Positions 53,386 through 62,495 of a DNA stretch of 64,000 nt are shown in pieces (position 1 is the first letter of the stretch; each line of letters begins with the position of its first letter). Below the pieces are notes generated by a model that was not told the DNA's origin, searched no databases, and was given only the letters and a program-made list of their open reading frames with translations. The DNA comes from Prolixibacteraceae bacterium (GTDB taxonomy: Bacteria; Bacteroidota; Bacteroidia; Bacteroidales; Prolixibacteraceae): NCBI GenBank assembly GCA_028683385.1, contig JAQUIJ010000001.1, positions 186,001-250,000 of the forward strand. The letters run 5' to 3'. The position numbers and the translations under genes were made by a program.

Positions 53386-54804
53386 ATGCTTGTTATGAAT
53401 AGAATTATCCTTGTCATTATAATGTTCGCCGGAAGTATGTATGCATCGGCACAACAATCCAAATATAACCCGATTATACCGGATAATCTGGCCGACCCAA
53501 CTGTTGTACAATTTGGCGATACCTTTTATATGTACGCCACTAGCGATGTAGGCGACCTGAAAACAGACCTGAGCTTTTCAGGGAATCCGGTGGTATGGAA
53601 ATCGAAAGATTTTGTCAATTGGAGCTTCGAAGGAATTTGTTTCCCGGGGATCGATTGGCACAAATACAAATACTGGGCTCCGGGTCGGGTTGTCGAAAAA
53701 AACGGCAAATACTATCTTTATGTAACGGTTGAAGGGTTAACCCATTTAGCTGTAGGGCCATCACCTGAAGGACCATTTCAATTTATGAATGGTCCGGAAA
53801 ATTATACAGGAATTGAACGAAACTCGATGGTTGTTGACGACATTGACGGCTGCCCGTTTATCGACGACGACGGAAAAGCCTATATTTTCTGGCGCAAGCG
53901 GAAAGCTGCTCAATTAACGAACGATCTTCAGAAAACGCAGGGCGAAACAATCACCATTCCAACCAACAGACAAGGATATTCCGAAGGGCCTTTTATGTTT
54001 AAGCGCAAAGGAATCTACTATTATTTTTACACATTAAGTGGTTATTCCGACTACCAGTATGCCTATACCATGAGCAAAAATTCGCCGCTGGGCCCGTTCG
54101 AAGCACCCAAAGAAGATGTGGTTTTGTTTACCAACCTTCAGGAAAATATATGGGGCCCCGGCCATGGTTTTGCCTTCAACCCCCAAAATACCGACGACTG
54201 GATATTCGTTTATCTGGAGTATGGAATAGGAGGAACTTCCCGTCAGATTTACGCCAACCATATGGAATTTAACGCTGACGGAACAATTAAACCGTTGAAC
54301 CTCGACAGGAAAGGCGTTGGCTCACTTGCAAAAGTAAGCCTTCCAAAACCAATTGATTTGAGTAAAACGATAGTAACTGCCTCATCAGCGCGCGAACCGT
54401 TGCTTGTTGAAGCTCGCCGGGGAGGCGATCCAAAACATTTGTTTGTTCATTTGCCCGATAAGCTGCCTACCCGCACGCATACTTTTGGGGCTCAAAATGC
54501 AACCGATAATTCTAATTATACCGAATGGTGGGCAGCCCCGGAGGATACTCAAAATTGGTGGCAGGTCGATTTGGGGAAAGTAAAGAAACTGAACAGATGT
54601 GAGTTGTTTTTTGCACATCCAACCCTGGGGCATTCGTTCATTGTTGAAAAATCGTTGGATGGTATAAAATGGCAAACTGCCCTGGAAGAGAAAGAACGAA
54701 CCATCCGGTCACCCCATATCGCAAAAGAAATTGGGAAAACCCGCTTCCTGCGCGTCCGAATACAGGAAGGAACACCAGCGATTTGGGAAGTAAAACTGTA
54801 TTAG
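53386..54804 (+). CDS. Secreted GH43 enzyme with C-terminal F5/8 type C (discoidin) domain
   Basis: A 472-residue protein with signal peptide (MNRIILVIIMFAGSMYASA; the second ATG at 53395 is an equally possible start). GH43 propeller: NLADPTVVQFGDTFYMYATS with the base Asp in ADPTVV, DGCPFIDDDGKAYIFW, and acid Glu in YSEGPFMFKR. Residues about 340-472 form a discoidin/CBM32-like domain (NYTEWWAAPEDTQNWWQVDL, KKLNRCELFFAHPTLG). Family activities include arabinofuranosidase and xylosidase. It follows the terminator after susD and belongs with the GH92 genes by position. Confidence 0.87.
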   Translation: MLVMNRIILVIIMFAGSMYASAQQSKYNPIIPDNLADPTVVQFGDTFYMYATSDVGDLKTDLSFSGNPVVWKSKDFVNWSFEGICFPGIDWHKYKYWAPGRVVEKNGKYYLYVTVEGLTHLAVGPSPEGPFQFMNGPENYTGIERNSMVVDDIDGCPFIDDDGKAYIFWRKRKAAQLTNDLQKTQGETITIPTNRQGYSEGPFMFKRKGIYYYFYTLSGYSDYQYAYTMSKNSPLGPFEAPKEDVVLFTNLQENIWGPGHGFAFNPQNTDDWIFVYLEYGIGGTSRQIYANHMEFNADGTIKPLNLDRKGVGSLAKVSLPKPIDLSKTIVTASSAREPLLVEARRGGDPKHLFVHLPDKLPTRTHTFGAQNATDNSNYTEWWAAPEDTQNWWQVDLGKVKKLNRCELFFAHPTLGHSFIVEKSLDGIKWQTALEEKERTIRSPHIAKEIGKTRFLRVRIQEGTPAIWEVKLY

Positions 54805-54928
54805 ACCGAATGCTCAAAATGAAAATTTATGTGAAGGATTGTGTCTGCTCCGAAAGCTTAAAAAACTTAGTAGATTTGGAGGTTTTTGACTTTTCGGGGT
54901 GGACTCAGGATTGAAATCCAAAAAGTAT

Positions 54929-54936
54929 TACTTTTG
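54929..54936 (+). promoter_or_regulatory. -7 promoter box upstream of the first GH92 gene
   Basis: TACTTTTG, exact TAnnTTTG match, with TTG at 54911-54913 as a possible -33. A small inverted repeat GGAACATA/TATGTTCC (54941-54948, 54960-54967) lies in the predicted leader. Confidence 0.45.
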
Positions 54937-54995
54937 GGCTGGAACATACAAAGGCTTATTATGTTCCACATAACTTAAACCCAAATAAAACTTCA

Positions 54996-57284
54996 ATGAT
55001 GAAGACCAACTTCCAATCCTTTTTATTGATTCTTTTCATTTACCTATCAGTCAATTCATTTGCCCAGAATTCGCCTGTCGATCAGGTCAACACCCTCATG
55101 GGTTCCGATTCGGAATATAAACTTTCGAACGGAAACACCTACCCAGCCATTGCGCTGCCCTGGGGAATGAATTTCTGGACCCCGCAGACGGCCAAAATGG
55201 GCGACGGTTGGGTTTATGCCTATGATGCCTACAAAATTCAGGGGTTCAAACAAACACATCAACCCAGCCCATGGATAAACGATTACGGCCAATTTTCACT
55301 TTTCCCAATGACTGGCGAACTAAAGATTGCCGGGGAAGAACGTGCCAGCTGGTTCTCGCACAAGGCCGAAACTGCCCGCCCTCATTATTACAGCGTTTAT
55401 TTGGCTGATTACGATGTAACCACCGAAATCACCCCAACAGAACGGGCAGCGATGTTCCGTTTTACTTTTCCTGAAAACGAAAAATCGTGGGTAGTTGTCG
55501 ATGCTTTCGACAAAGGTTCGTACATCAAAGTAATTCCTTCTGAAAATAAAATTATTGGATACACTACCCGCAACAGTGGCGGTGTTCCTGCGAATTTCAA
55601 GAATTATTTTGTCATCCGGTTCGATAAGGCATTTGCTGAAAGTTCGGCTTGGAGCGACAATAAAATCGTTTCAGGAAAATCGGAATTGACCGATAACCAC
55701 GTGGGCGCCGCCATACGGTTCACTACCAGAAAAGGCGAGCAGGTTCATGCACGCATCGCTTCGTCGTTCATTAGTTTCGATCAGGCTGAGCTAAACCTGA
55801 AAGAATTGGGTAAAGACAATTTCGACCAGGTTTGCCAGAAAGGAAAAGACATCTGGAACAAAGAACTGTCGCGCATTGCCGTTGAAGGCGGAACCTCCGA
55901 TCAGGTTAAAACTTTTTATTCCTGTTTATACCGTGCGATGTTGTTCCCACGCAAGTTTTTTGAGTTCGATAAAGACGGCAAAATGGTTCATTACAGTCCT
56001 TACAACGGACAGGTTTTACCCGGTGCCATGTTTACCGACAATGGTTTTTGGGATACTTTCCGCGCCGTTTTCCCATTCTTCAACCTGATGTACCCAAGCC
56101 TGAATGCACAAATTCAGGAAGGATTGGTAAACGCCTATAAAGAAAGCGGATTCCTTCCGGAGTGGGCCAGTCCGGGCCACCGCGATTGTATGATTGGCTC
56201 CAATTCTGCCACTTTAATTGCCGATGCTTACCTGAAAGGCGCCCGTGGATACGACATCAATACGCTTTACGAAGCAGTTGTAAAAAACAGCAAAACTGAA
56301 GGCCCGCTTGGTTCTGTTGGCCGGGAGGGAGTTGACTATTACAACAAGCTTGGTTACGTTCCGTACGATGTGAAAATCAATGAAAACACCGCCCGTACGC
56401 TTGAATATGCTTTTGCCGACTGGACGATTTGGAAATTGGCAAAAGAACTGAAACGCCCTCAGGCTGAAATTGATTTATTTGCCCAGCGCAGCCAGAATTA
56501 CCGCAATGTGTTCGATCCGGAAACCAAGTTGATGCGCGGTAAAAATCAGGACGGAACATTCCAGAAACCATTCAACCCATTCAAATGGGGCGATGCGTTT
56601 ACCGAAGGAAATAGCTGGCACTACACCTGGTCGGTATTGCACGATGTTCAGGGTTTGATTAACCTGATGGGTGGCAAAAAAGAGTTTGCACACATGCTCG
56701 ATTCGGTTTTTGTGGTTCCGCCAATTTTCGACGATTCGTACTACGGACAGGTGATCCACGAAATCCGCGAAATGCAGATCATGAACATGGGCAACTATGC
56801 ACATGGGAATCAGCCGATTCAGCACATGATTTACCTTTACAATTACGCTGGCCAGCCATGGAAAACGCAGAAATGGGTGCGCGAAGTGATGAACCGGATG
56901 TATGCACCAACACCTGACGGCTATTGCGGCGACGAAGATAACGGACAAACTTCGGCGTGGTATGTGTTCTCGGCTATGGGATTCTACCCGGTTACTCCCG
57001 CAGCCGACCAGTATGTTCTAGGTGCTCCGCTATTCCGGAAAATTACCGTGAAACTCGAAAACGGAAAAGAAGTTATCCTGAACGCTCCTGAAAACAGCGC
57101 CGACAACAAGTACATCCAGGCGGCGAAATTCAACGGGAAAGACTATTCGAAAAACTTCCTGAGTTATCCTGAACTGATGAAAGGTGCAATCCTCAACTTC
57201 AAAATGGGCAACCAACCAAACCTGAAACGTGGAATTGATGATGCCGATTTCCCATATTCATTTACAAACGAATTAAAAAAATAA
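54996..57284 (+). CDS. GH92 family protein with Gln at the general-acid position
   Basis: A 762-residue secreted protein (signal MMKTNFQSFLLILFIYLSVN, ending SFAQN). GH92 features: N-terminal beta-sandwich, then the (alpha/alpha)6 barrel with EGNSWHYTW, AHGNQPIQHMIYLYNYAGQP and DEDNGQTSAWYVFSAMGF. In characterised GH92 alpha-mannosidases the motif is HGNEP and its Glu is the general acid; here it is Gln606. The region that usually reads HLxGTGC is THQPSPWINDYGQF. A Cellulosimicrobium GH92 with Gln at that place hydrolyses mannose-1-phosphate-6-mannose diesters, where no acid is needed. A similar role is possible. Loss of activity is the alternative. Confidence 0.88.
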   Translation: MMKTNFQSFLLILFIYLSVNSFAQNSPVDQVNTLMGSDSEYKLSNGNTYPAIALPWGMNFWTPQTAKMGDGWVYAYDAYKIQGFKQTHQPSPWINDYGQFSLFPMTGELKIAGEERASWFSHKAETARPHYYSVYLADYDVTTEITPTERAAMFRFTFPENEKSWVVVDAFDKGSYIKVIPSENKIIGYTTRNSGGVPANFKNYFVIRFDKAFAESSAWSDNKIVSGKSELTDNHVGAAIRFTTRKGEQVHARIASSFISFDQAELNLKELGKDNFDQVCQKGKDIWNKELSRIAVEGGTSDQVKTFYSCLYRAMLFPRKFFEFDKDGKMVHYSPYNGQVLPGAMFTDNGFWDTFRAVFPFFNLMYPSLNAQIQEGLVNAYKESGFLPEWASPGHRDCMIGSNSATLIADAYLKGARGYDINTLYEAVVKNSKTEGPLGSVGREGVDYYNKLGYVPYDVKINENTARTLEYAFADWTIWKLAKELKRPQAEIDLFAQRSQNYRNVFDPETKLMRGKNQDGTFQKPFNPFKWGDAFTEGNSWHYTWSVLHDVQGLINLMGGKKEFAHMLDSVFVVPPIFDDSYYGQVIHEIREMQIMNMGNYAHGNQPIQHMIYLYNYAGQPWKTQKWVREVMNRMYAPTPDGYCGDEDNGQTSAWYVFSAMGFYPVTPAADQYVLGAPLFRKITVKLENGKEVILNAPENSADNKYIQAAKFNGKDYSKNFLSYPELMKGAILNFKMGNQPNLKRGIDDADFPYSFTNELKK

Positions 57285-57337
57285 GAACTCATTTCAGAAA
57301 CAGTTAATACAAACATCGATAAATTATACGAATGTTA

Positions 57338-57480
57338 AATGTCGCATTTCTAATTCTACCGATATTGTTGACTCACCCCATCGCATCTGCGATACTCTGC
57401 CCCTCTCTACAAGTAGAGAGGGGAAAAGCCTCCGAGTACTCGGAGGCTTGGGTGAGTGAGTTCAAAATACGACATTATAT
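57338..57480. repeat. Foldback repeat, copy B
   Basis: A 143-base element sharing its ends with 42301-42394 (AATGTCGCAT; right end 27/29 identical) and TTGACTCACCCC inside. Its core differs: CCCCTCTCTA/TAGAGAGGGG hairpin (57400-57423) and a 24-bp perfect palindrome at 57426-57449 (half AAGCCTCCGAGT). It sits between the two GH92 genes. Confidence 0.7.
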
Positions 57481-57508
57481 TTTTACCATTACTTAAATTC
57501 TAAAATTC

Positions 57509-59812
57509 ATGAAGAAAACAATATTCTCCTTCATAGGAGCAATAATCATTTTTTCATCAGGCGCCATTGCTCAAAACTCACAAAATATGGACTACACCAA
57601 ATTTGTGAATGTGTTTATTGGCACCGGAGCACTGGATGCCAACAGTTTATCCGGAAGTAATTTTCCGGGAGCCTGCATGCCCTTTGGATTGGTTCAATTG
57701 AGTCCCGACACACGCGAATATCCTGACGACCCTTGCAGCGGATATGATTATAAGGATTCAACAATCCTAGGGTTTAGTCATACTCACTTGAACGGTACAG
57801 GATGTCCCGATCTGTACGATTTTCTGTTTATGCCTTATGGTGGTGCCAAAAAATGGCAGGCTGGCAGCGACGACGGCAAAACGAAGGGCTTCCGCTCCCA
57901 CTTTAGCCATTCAAACGAAAAAGCATATCCGGGTTATTACAGTGTCGTTCTCGATGATTACAACATCCGCGCTGAAATGACTGCTACCGAGCATTGCGGA
58001 ATGCACCGATATACGTTTGCCAATGCAGATCCATATCACCTGATTGTTGATCTGGAACATACGCTGATCAAAGACAGTCCTTACCGTTATTCCAAAATTA
58101 TTTCGGCTCAGGTTCGTGTGGTCGATAACAAAACCATAGAAGGTTACCGGATCGTTTCAGGTTGGGCCAAACTCCGGAAAGTTTATTTCAGGGCCGAATT
58201 TTCACGTCCGTTCGATTCTCAGGTGATAAAAGCAGGTCCAAATGAATACCAGAATATTCCGGTTGCCAATCATGCTGATCTGAAAATCATTCTGAATTTC
58301 GATCAGAATAACCATATGCCTTTACTGGTAAAAGTGGGCATTTCTTCTGTTTCGGCCGAAGGAGCCAAGGAAAACCTGAATGCTGAGATGAAAGACTTTA
58401 ATTTCGACGGCATCTCTGTTCAGGCCAATAAAGCATGGAACAAAGAGCTTTCGTGTATTGATATTTCAGGAACAGCACGTCAAAAAAGTATTTTCTATAC
58501 CGGTTTGTACCACATGTTCATTCAGCCCAACAACATTGCCGATGTTTCGGGCAACTACCTGGCAACAGATAACAGCATTCAGAATGCTTCCGACAAAAAG
58601 CATTACAGTACATTTTCGTTATGGGACACTTATCGCGCTGCACACCCGCTTTATACGCTGGTTCAGGAAGACCGTACCGCCGGGTTCATCAATTCGATGC
58701 TTCGGCAGTATAAAACCTACGGATATTTGCCTATTTGGCAATTGTGGGGAACCGAAAATTACTGCATGATTGGGAACCACGCGATTCCGGTTATTGTGGA
58801 TGCTTTTCTAAAGGGAATTAAAGGATTTGATTATGAAGAGGCGTATCAGGCAGTAAAAGCATCGTCAACAACCTCGCATAAAAATTCGCCGTTCAACGTC
58901 CTCGATAAATTCGGATATTTTCCTGAGGATCTGCAAACACAATCAGTATCACTGACTCTTGAGATCGCTTATGACGATTGGTGTGTAGCCCAGATGGCCA
59001 AAAAGCTGGGTCATGAAGCCGATTATAAATTTTTCCTGAACCGTTCAGGAGACTATAAAAATCTGTTCGACAAAACTTCCGGATTTTTCAGGGCAAAAGA
59101 CAGTCATGGCGAGTGGATCAATCCGTTCAATCCGCTGGAATATGGCGGAAATGGCGGATTTCCGTTTACAGAAGGAAATGCTTGGCAGTACTTGTGGTAC
59201 GTGCCACAAGACGTGCCTTCGTTTATCGATTTGATGGGCAGCGACCAGAAATTTGTAGCAAAGCTTGATGAGTTTTTCACACTCGATGCCAAACCGGGCG
59301 ATGTGAACGGAAATGCTTCCGGATTCATTGGACAATATGCCCATGGAAACGAACCAAGTCACCATGTTGTATATTTGTACGATTTCACCAGCCAGCCTTG
59401 GAAAGCACAATATTACAGTGCCAAAATCATGCGCGAGTTGTATAACGACCAGCAATCGGGTTACTCCGGAAATGAAGATTGTGGACAGATGTCGGCCTGG
59501 TATATTTTCAGCGCCATGGGATTTTACCCGGTCAATCCGGCCAATAGCATTTATTGTTTCGGATCGCCTCAGTTAGAAAATGCTACAATCAATCTGGCAA
59601 ACGGCAAACAGTTTAAGGTTATCACCAACAATATCAGTACTGATAATATTTACATTCAGAAAATTATCCTGAATGGCAAACCTTATCAAAAGAATTACAT
59701 CACGCACAAGGATATTGAAAACGGAGGTGTCATCGAATTTTTCATGGGTAAAACGCCGAATAAAAAGATGGCAACGTATGAAAAACCGCTGATGATCTCG
59801 AGCGAACTTTAA
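57509..59812 (+). CDS. GH92 alpha-mannosidase
   Basis: A 767-residue secreted GH92 enzyme (signal peptide FSFIGAIIIFSSGAIAQ). Canonical motifs: FSHTHLNGTGCPDLYDFL, FTEGNAWQYLWYVPQD, AHGNEPSHHVVYLYDF with the general acid Glu615, and NEDCGQMSAWYIFSAMGFYP. GH92 enzymes are calcium-dependent inverting exo-alpha-mannosidases. This one should be active, in contrast to the Gln-bearing neighbour. Linkage specificity is not readable with confidence. Follows repeat B and is transcribed with or near the first GH92. Confidence 0.92.
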   Translation: MKKTIFSFIGAIIIFSSGAIAQNSQNMDYTKFVNVFIGTGALDANSLSGSNFPGACMPFGLVQLSPDTREYPDDPCSGYDYKDSTILGFSHTHLNGTGCPDLYDFLFMPYGGAKKWQAGSDDGKTKGFRSHFSHSNEKAYPGYYSVVLDDYNIRAEMTATEHCGMHRYTFANADPYHLIVDLEHTLIKDSPYRYSKIISAQVRVVDNKTIEGYRIVSGWAKLRKVYFRAEFSRPFDSQVIKAGPNEYQNIPVANHADLKIILNFDQNNHMPLLVKVGISSVSAEGAKENLNAEMKDFNFDGISVQANKAWNKELSCIDISGTARQKSIFYTGLYHMFIQPNNIADVSGNYLATDNSIQNASDKKHYSTFSLWDTYRAAHPLYTLVQEDRTAGFINSMLRQYKTYGYLPIWQLWGTENYCMIGNHAIPVIVDAFLKGIKGFDYEEAYQAVKASSTTSHKNSPFNVLDKFGYFPEDLQTQSVSLTLEIAYDDWCVAQMAKKLGHEADYKFFLNRSGDYKNLFDKTSGFFRAKDSHGEWINPFNPLEYGGNGGFPFTEGNAWQYLWYVPQDVPSFIDLMGSDQKFVAKLDEFFTLDAKPGDVNGNASGFIGQYAHGNEPSHHVVYLYDFTSQPWKAQYYSAKIMRELYNDQQSGYSGNEDCGQMSAWYIFSAMGFYPVNPANSIYCFGSPQLENATINLANGKQFKVITNNISTDNIYIQKIILNGKPYQKNYITHKDIENGGVIEFFMGKTPNKKMATYEKPLMISSEL

Positions 59813-59835
59813 AAACGCAAATAAAATTTCAAGCC

Positions 59836-59904
59836 AAGTCCCTATGTTTGTAGTTGACTTTTGCTTCTTTAGCATAGCTCAATTACAAACATAGGGACTT
59901 TTTT
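59836..59904 (+). terminator. Intrinsic terminator after the second GH92 gene
   Basis: A 17-bp perfect stem, AAGTCCCTATGTTTGTA (59836-59852) with its complement at 59884-59900, followed by TTTT. The loop is long (31 bases). It ends the mannosidase transcript 24 bases beyond the stop codon. Confidence 0.75.
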
Positions 59905-60020
59905 ATGCCATATTCATTCTCAATCAAAATCTAATTACTTTTTTTTCGATATCTACACTTCTTCGCCAATCTCAAACAGCAAATTTTCTACCTTTAGCCA
60001 AACTACTTAATTGAACTGCT

Positions 60021-61442
60021 ATGCCTCTTCTCATTGTCGGTATCGGAATACTCATTCTACTGCTTCTAATCAGCAAATTCAAGATCAATGCTTTTCTGGC
60101 TTTACTCATTACTTCATTCGCTGTCGGATTGCTCAGCAGTATGAATCCACTTGATATTCTTGACTCAGTATTGAAAGGAGTTGGCGACACCATGGGGAAA
60201 ATCGTTCTGATTCTGGCTTTTGGCGCCATGCTCGGGAAAATACTGGAAGAAAGTGGTGCAGCCCACACCATCACCTTCCGGATGATTGATTTTATGGGAC
60301 TGAAAAACATTCAGTACGCCTTGCTAATCACAGGCTTTCTCGTTGGCTTGCCCATGATGTACAACGCTAGTTTCCTGGTTTTAATTCCACTGATTTTTAC
60401 ATTCGCATCTACAACCAAATTGCCTACCATCTGGTTGGCGCTTCCGTTGTGCTCGGCCCTATCGGTGGCGCATTGTTTTTTACCCCCCCACCCCGCCCCA
60501 ACTTATGTGTCGTTTATTTACGAAGCCGATGTTAACAAAGTACTGTTGTACGGACTGGTTCCGATGATTCCGGCCTGCCTGATTGGCGGGGTATGGTTAT
60601 CGCGCTTCACCAAAAATATTGTAGTTACACCTCCGAAAGACCTTTTTGAGGAACGGAAATTCGAAAAAAGCGAACTGCCCGGATTGGGAATCAGCGTCTT
60701 TTGTGCAGTGACGCCGATTATGCTAATGCTCCTTGGCGCTTTAACAGATGTAATATTTGGCCCACCACCGGCAAAAGCTGAACTCACCCAGATGGGAATC
60801 GATAGTATCTCAGGTTTTTACCAGCACATCTTTACCGGAAAAGGTTTTAGCGCGCAATCATCAAATGTCATTTCAGGTATTCTGACCTTCTTCAAATTTA
60901 TGAGTGATGCCAATATTGCACTTTTCATGGCTGTGATTGTGGCCATCCTCACACTCGGGCTGCGCAAAGGAAGAAAGATGGACGATGTGATGAACATCTC
61001 GGCTAAATCGATTGGCGCCATTTCGATGATCATATTGATTATCGCCGGAGGAGGTGCATTCTCGCAGGTTTTAAAAGACAGTCATGTGATCGAATACATT
61101 CGGTCCATTTCCAGTTCAATGCAAATGAACCCACTGCTGATGGCTTTCCTGATTTCTTCCATTTTCAGATTGGCTACTGGTTCTGCAACGGTAGCATCAC
61201 TGACAACAGCCCCCATTATGCTGCCCATGGCTCAGCAAATGGGTACTTCGCCCGAATTGATGGTTTTAGCTACCGGCGCCGGAAGTGTGATGTGGTCGCA
61301 TTTCAACGACTCCGGATTTTGGATGTTCAAAGAATATTTTGGCCTGAGCATCAAGCAAACCTTCCAAACCTGGACAGTGATGGAATCGACCGTTGGAATC
61401 GTAGGGATTGTTACAGTGATGATTATGAGTGTTTTTATCTAG
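60021..61442 (+). CDS. GntP-family permease
   Basis: A 473-residue membrane transporter with about twelve hydrophobic segments. Family hallmarks are GDTMGKIVLILAFGAMLGKI, the SGAAHTITFRMI segment, LVGLPMMYNASFLVLIPLIF and the proline-rich CFLPPHPAPT typical of gluconate:H+ symporters. GntP-family carriers take up gluconate, fructuronate or other hydroxy acids; the actual substrate is not evident. It lies after a terminator and has a weak -7-like TACCTTTA (59989-59996), so it is probably a separate transcript and only loosely tied to the mannosidases. Confidence 0.88.
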   Translation: MPLLIVGIGILILLLLISKFKINAFLALLITSFAVGLLSSMNPLDILDSVLKGVGDTMGKIVLILAFGAMLGKILEESGAAHTITFRMIDFMGLKNIQYALLITGFLVGLPMMYNASFLVLIPLIFTFASTTKLPTIWLALPLCSALSVAHCFLPPHPAPTYVSFIYEADVNKVLLYGLVPMIPACLIGGVWLSRFTKNIVVTPPKDLFEERKFEKSELPGLGISVFCAVTPIMLMLLGALTDVIFGPPPAKAELTQMGIDSISGFYQHIFTGKGFSAQSSNVISGILTFFKFMSDANIALFMAVIVAILTLGLRKGRKMDDVMNISAKSIGAISMIILIIAGGGAFSQVLKDSHVIEYIRSISSSMQMNPLLMAFLISSIFRLATGSATVASLTTAPIMLPMAQQMGTSPELMVLATGAGSVMWSHFNDSGFWMFKEYFGLSIKQTFQTWTVMESTVGIVGIVTVMIMSVFI

Positions 61443-61463
61443 GATGAAATATAACAAGGACTA

Positions 61464-61471
61464 TATATTTG
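61464..61471 (+). promoter_or_regulatory. -7 promoter box before the AT-rich cassette
   Basis: TATATTTG, exact TAnnTTTG match, 42 bases before the ATG at 61514. It gives the small unknown genes a promoter of their own, separate from the GntP gene. Confidence 0.45.
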
Positions 61472-61513
61472 GTGGTATTAAATAGTTGTAAGGCATTTTA
61501 AAAGGACGCACGA

Positions 61514-61819
61514 ATGACAGATATTAGAACATTATATTTTGATTTTTTAGAGATTCCGTTTCCTGACAATTTGAGTGGTGAGGAGAATAATGGAATCGAC
61601 TTAGTTCTTTTAGACAGTGACTCGGCTGGATTAATTGACAAATTTATTCACCATGACAGTCAACTCGATATAAATGACTTCAATCTTTTGCGACAATGTT
61701 GCAGAGAATTAGAAATAGTTGAGAAAGAACTGCAAGGACAACAAAAAGAATATTTTATGACATTGCTAAATATTGCAAGACAGACAAATCAATATTTGAC
61801 AAATAAAATGAAGAAATAA
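61514..61819 (+). CDS. Small acidic protein of unknown function
   Basis: A 101-residue, acidic, Leu/Asp-rich protein (MTDIRTLYFDFLEIPFPDN) with a helical C-terminal half (NLLRQCCRELEIVEKELQGQ). No family recognised; no signal peptide. Base composition is visibly more AT-rich than the PUL upstream, and an exact -7 box precedes it. Genes of this look, short and without clear relatives, are common in accessory cassettes. Confidence 0.6.
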   Translation: MTDIRTLYFDFLEIPFPDNLSGEENNGIDLVLLDSDSAGLIDKFIHHDSQLDINDFNLLRQCCRELEIVEKELQGQQKEYFMTLLNIARQTNQYLTNKMKK

Positions 61820-61846
61820 AAACGCTGTATTATTATTTGACTCGTT

Positions 61847-62254
61847 ATGAATAAAGAAGATAAGATTAGACAAACAGAAGCTAATACCAAATGGGAAAAG
61901 AGAAAATATAGTTCCTTAATATTAGAGAATTATCCAAATGTGCTGGAAATTTCTTTGGATTTACAACTCGACTATCCCAATGCATTTTCTATTCATAAGA
62001 ATCATTTTACACCTAAATTTAATCCTACAGACAAAGCATATTTTGAAATTAGCTGCATTAATAAAGATTGCTTATTTTCTGACTTAGATTTAGACAACGA
62101 AATTAGAAATACCATAAATCAGAAACTTGATTTTTTTAAAGGACATAAAATTTGTAATGGCTATAATACATTTAGTTGTTATGAGCGGAAACAGGGAACC
62201 TGCATGACAAGACTTGATTATGAAATTAAAATTAAATATAAAAACGCCTTATAA
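61847..62254 (+). CDS. Small protein of unknown function in AT-rich cassette
   Basis: A 135-residue protein (MNKEDKIRQTEANTKWEKRK) rich in Asn, Lys and Ile; Cys residues appear in a C-terminal cluster (INKDCLFSDL, KICNGYNTFSCYERKQGTC) that could bind a metal. No family recognised. Its stop codon TAA overlaps the first bases of the foldback element at 62252, as expected for a gene riding in a cassette. It starts 27 bases after the preceding unknown gene. Confidence 0.65.
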   Translation: MNKEDKIRQTEANTKWEKRKYSSLILENYPNVLEISLDLQLDYPNAFSIHKNHFTPKFNPTDKAYFEISCINKDCLFSDLDLDNEIRNTINQKLDFFKGHKICNGYNTFSCYERKQGTCMTRLDYEIKIKYKNAL

Positions 62255-62383
62255 CATCAGCTACCCGGCAAGTCCGGGGGCAGTGGTTTTCGGTGGGCAT
62301 CTTTCCGCCCAAGCTGTTTTTCGGCTTGACTGGAAATCGCCCGCAGTCCGCCCCTGCGTGTAGCTTCCTACGTTACCTGCAAG
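62252..62383. repeat. Cassette-end foldback element (attC-like in layout)
   Basis: About 130 bases, GC-rich within an AT-rich region. Outer ends TAACatcaGCTAC and GTAGCttcctacGTTA are inverted (TAAC/GTTA, GCTAC/GTAGC). Inner parts are GC-rich and partly complementary (AGTCCGGGGGC, CGCAGTCCGCCCC; AAGC...GCTT). Its 3' end (cctgcgtgtagcttcctacg and following) reappears, degenerate, at 63609-63638 beyond the Fic gene. The core GTTACCT does not fit the integron GTTRRRY, so it is not called an attC site. Confidence 0.55.
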
Positions 62384-62495
62384 CATAAAAAAGACGCTGT
62401 GCAACGAATAAACCATTTAATTGACGCAAATTATGCATCGATAAATTTCCAAATGCGACGAATAAGACGTATTTTCGTTGCAAAATATACGACGA

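Noticed and set aside
54669-54914. Plus-strand ORF of 81 codons overlapping the end of the GH43-discoidin gene
   Set aside because: Most of it is a shifted frame of the GH43 gene; the non-overlapping part (from ATG 54810, 34 codons) lacks features and promoter support.
62252-62383. Classical integron attC site
   Set aside because: The outer ends are inverted, but the right core reads GTTACCT, not GTTRRRY, and no integrase gene is in the window; kept only as an attC-like foldback.
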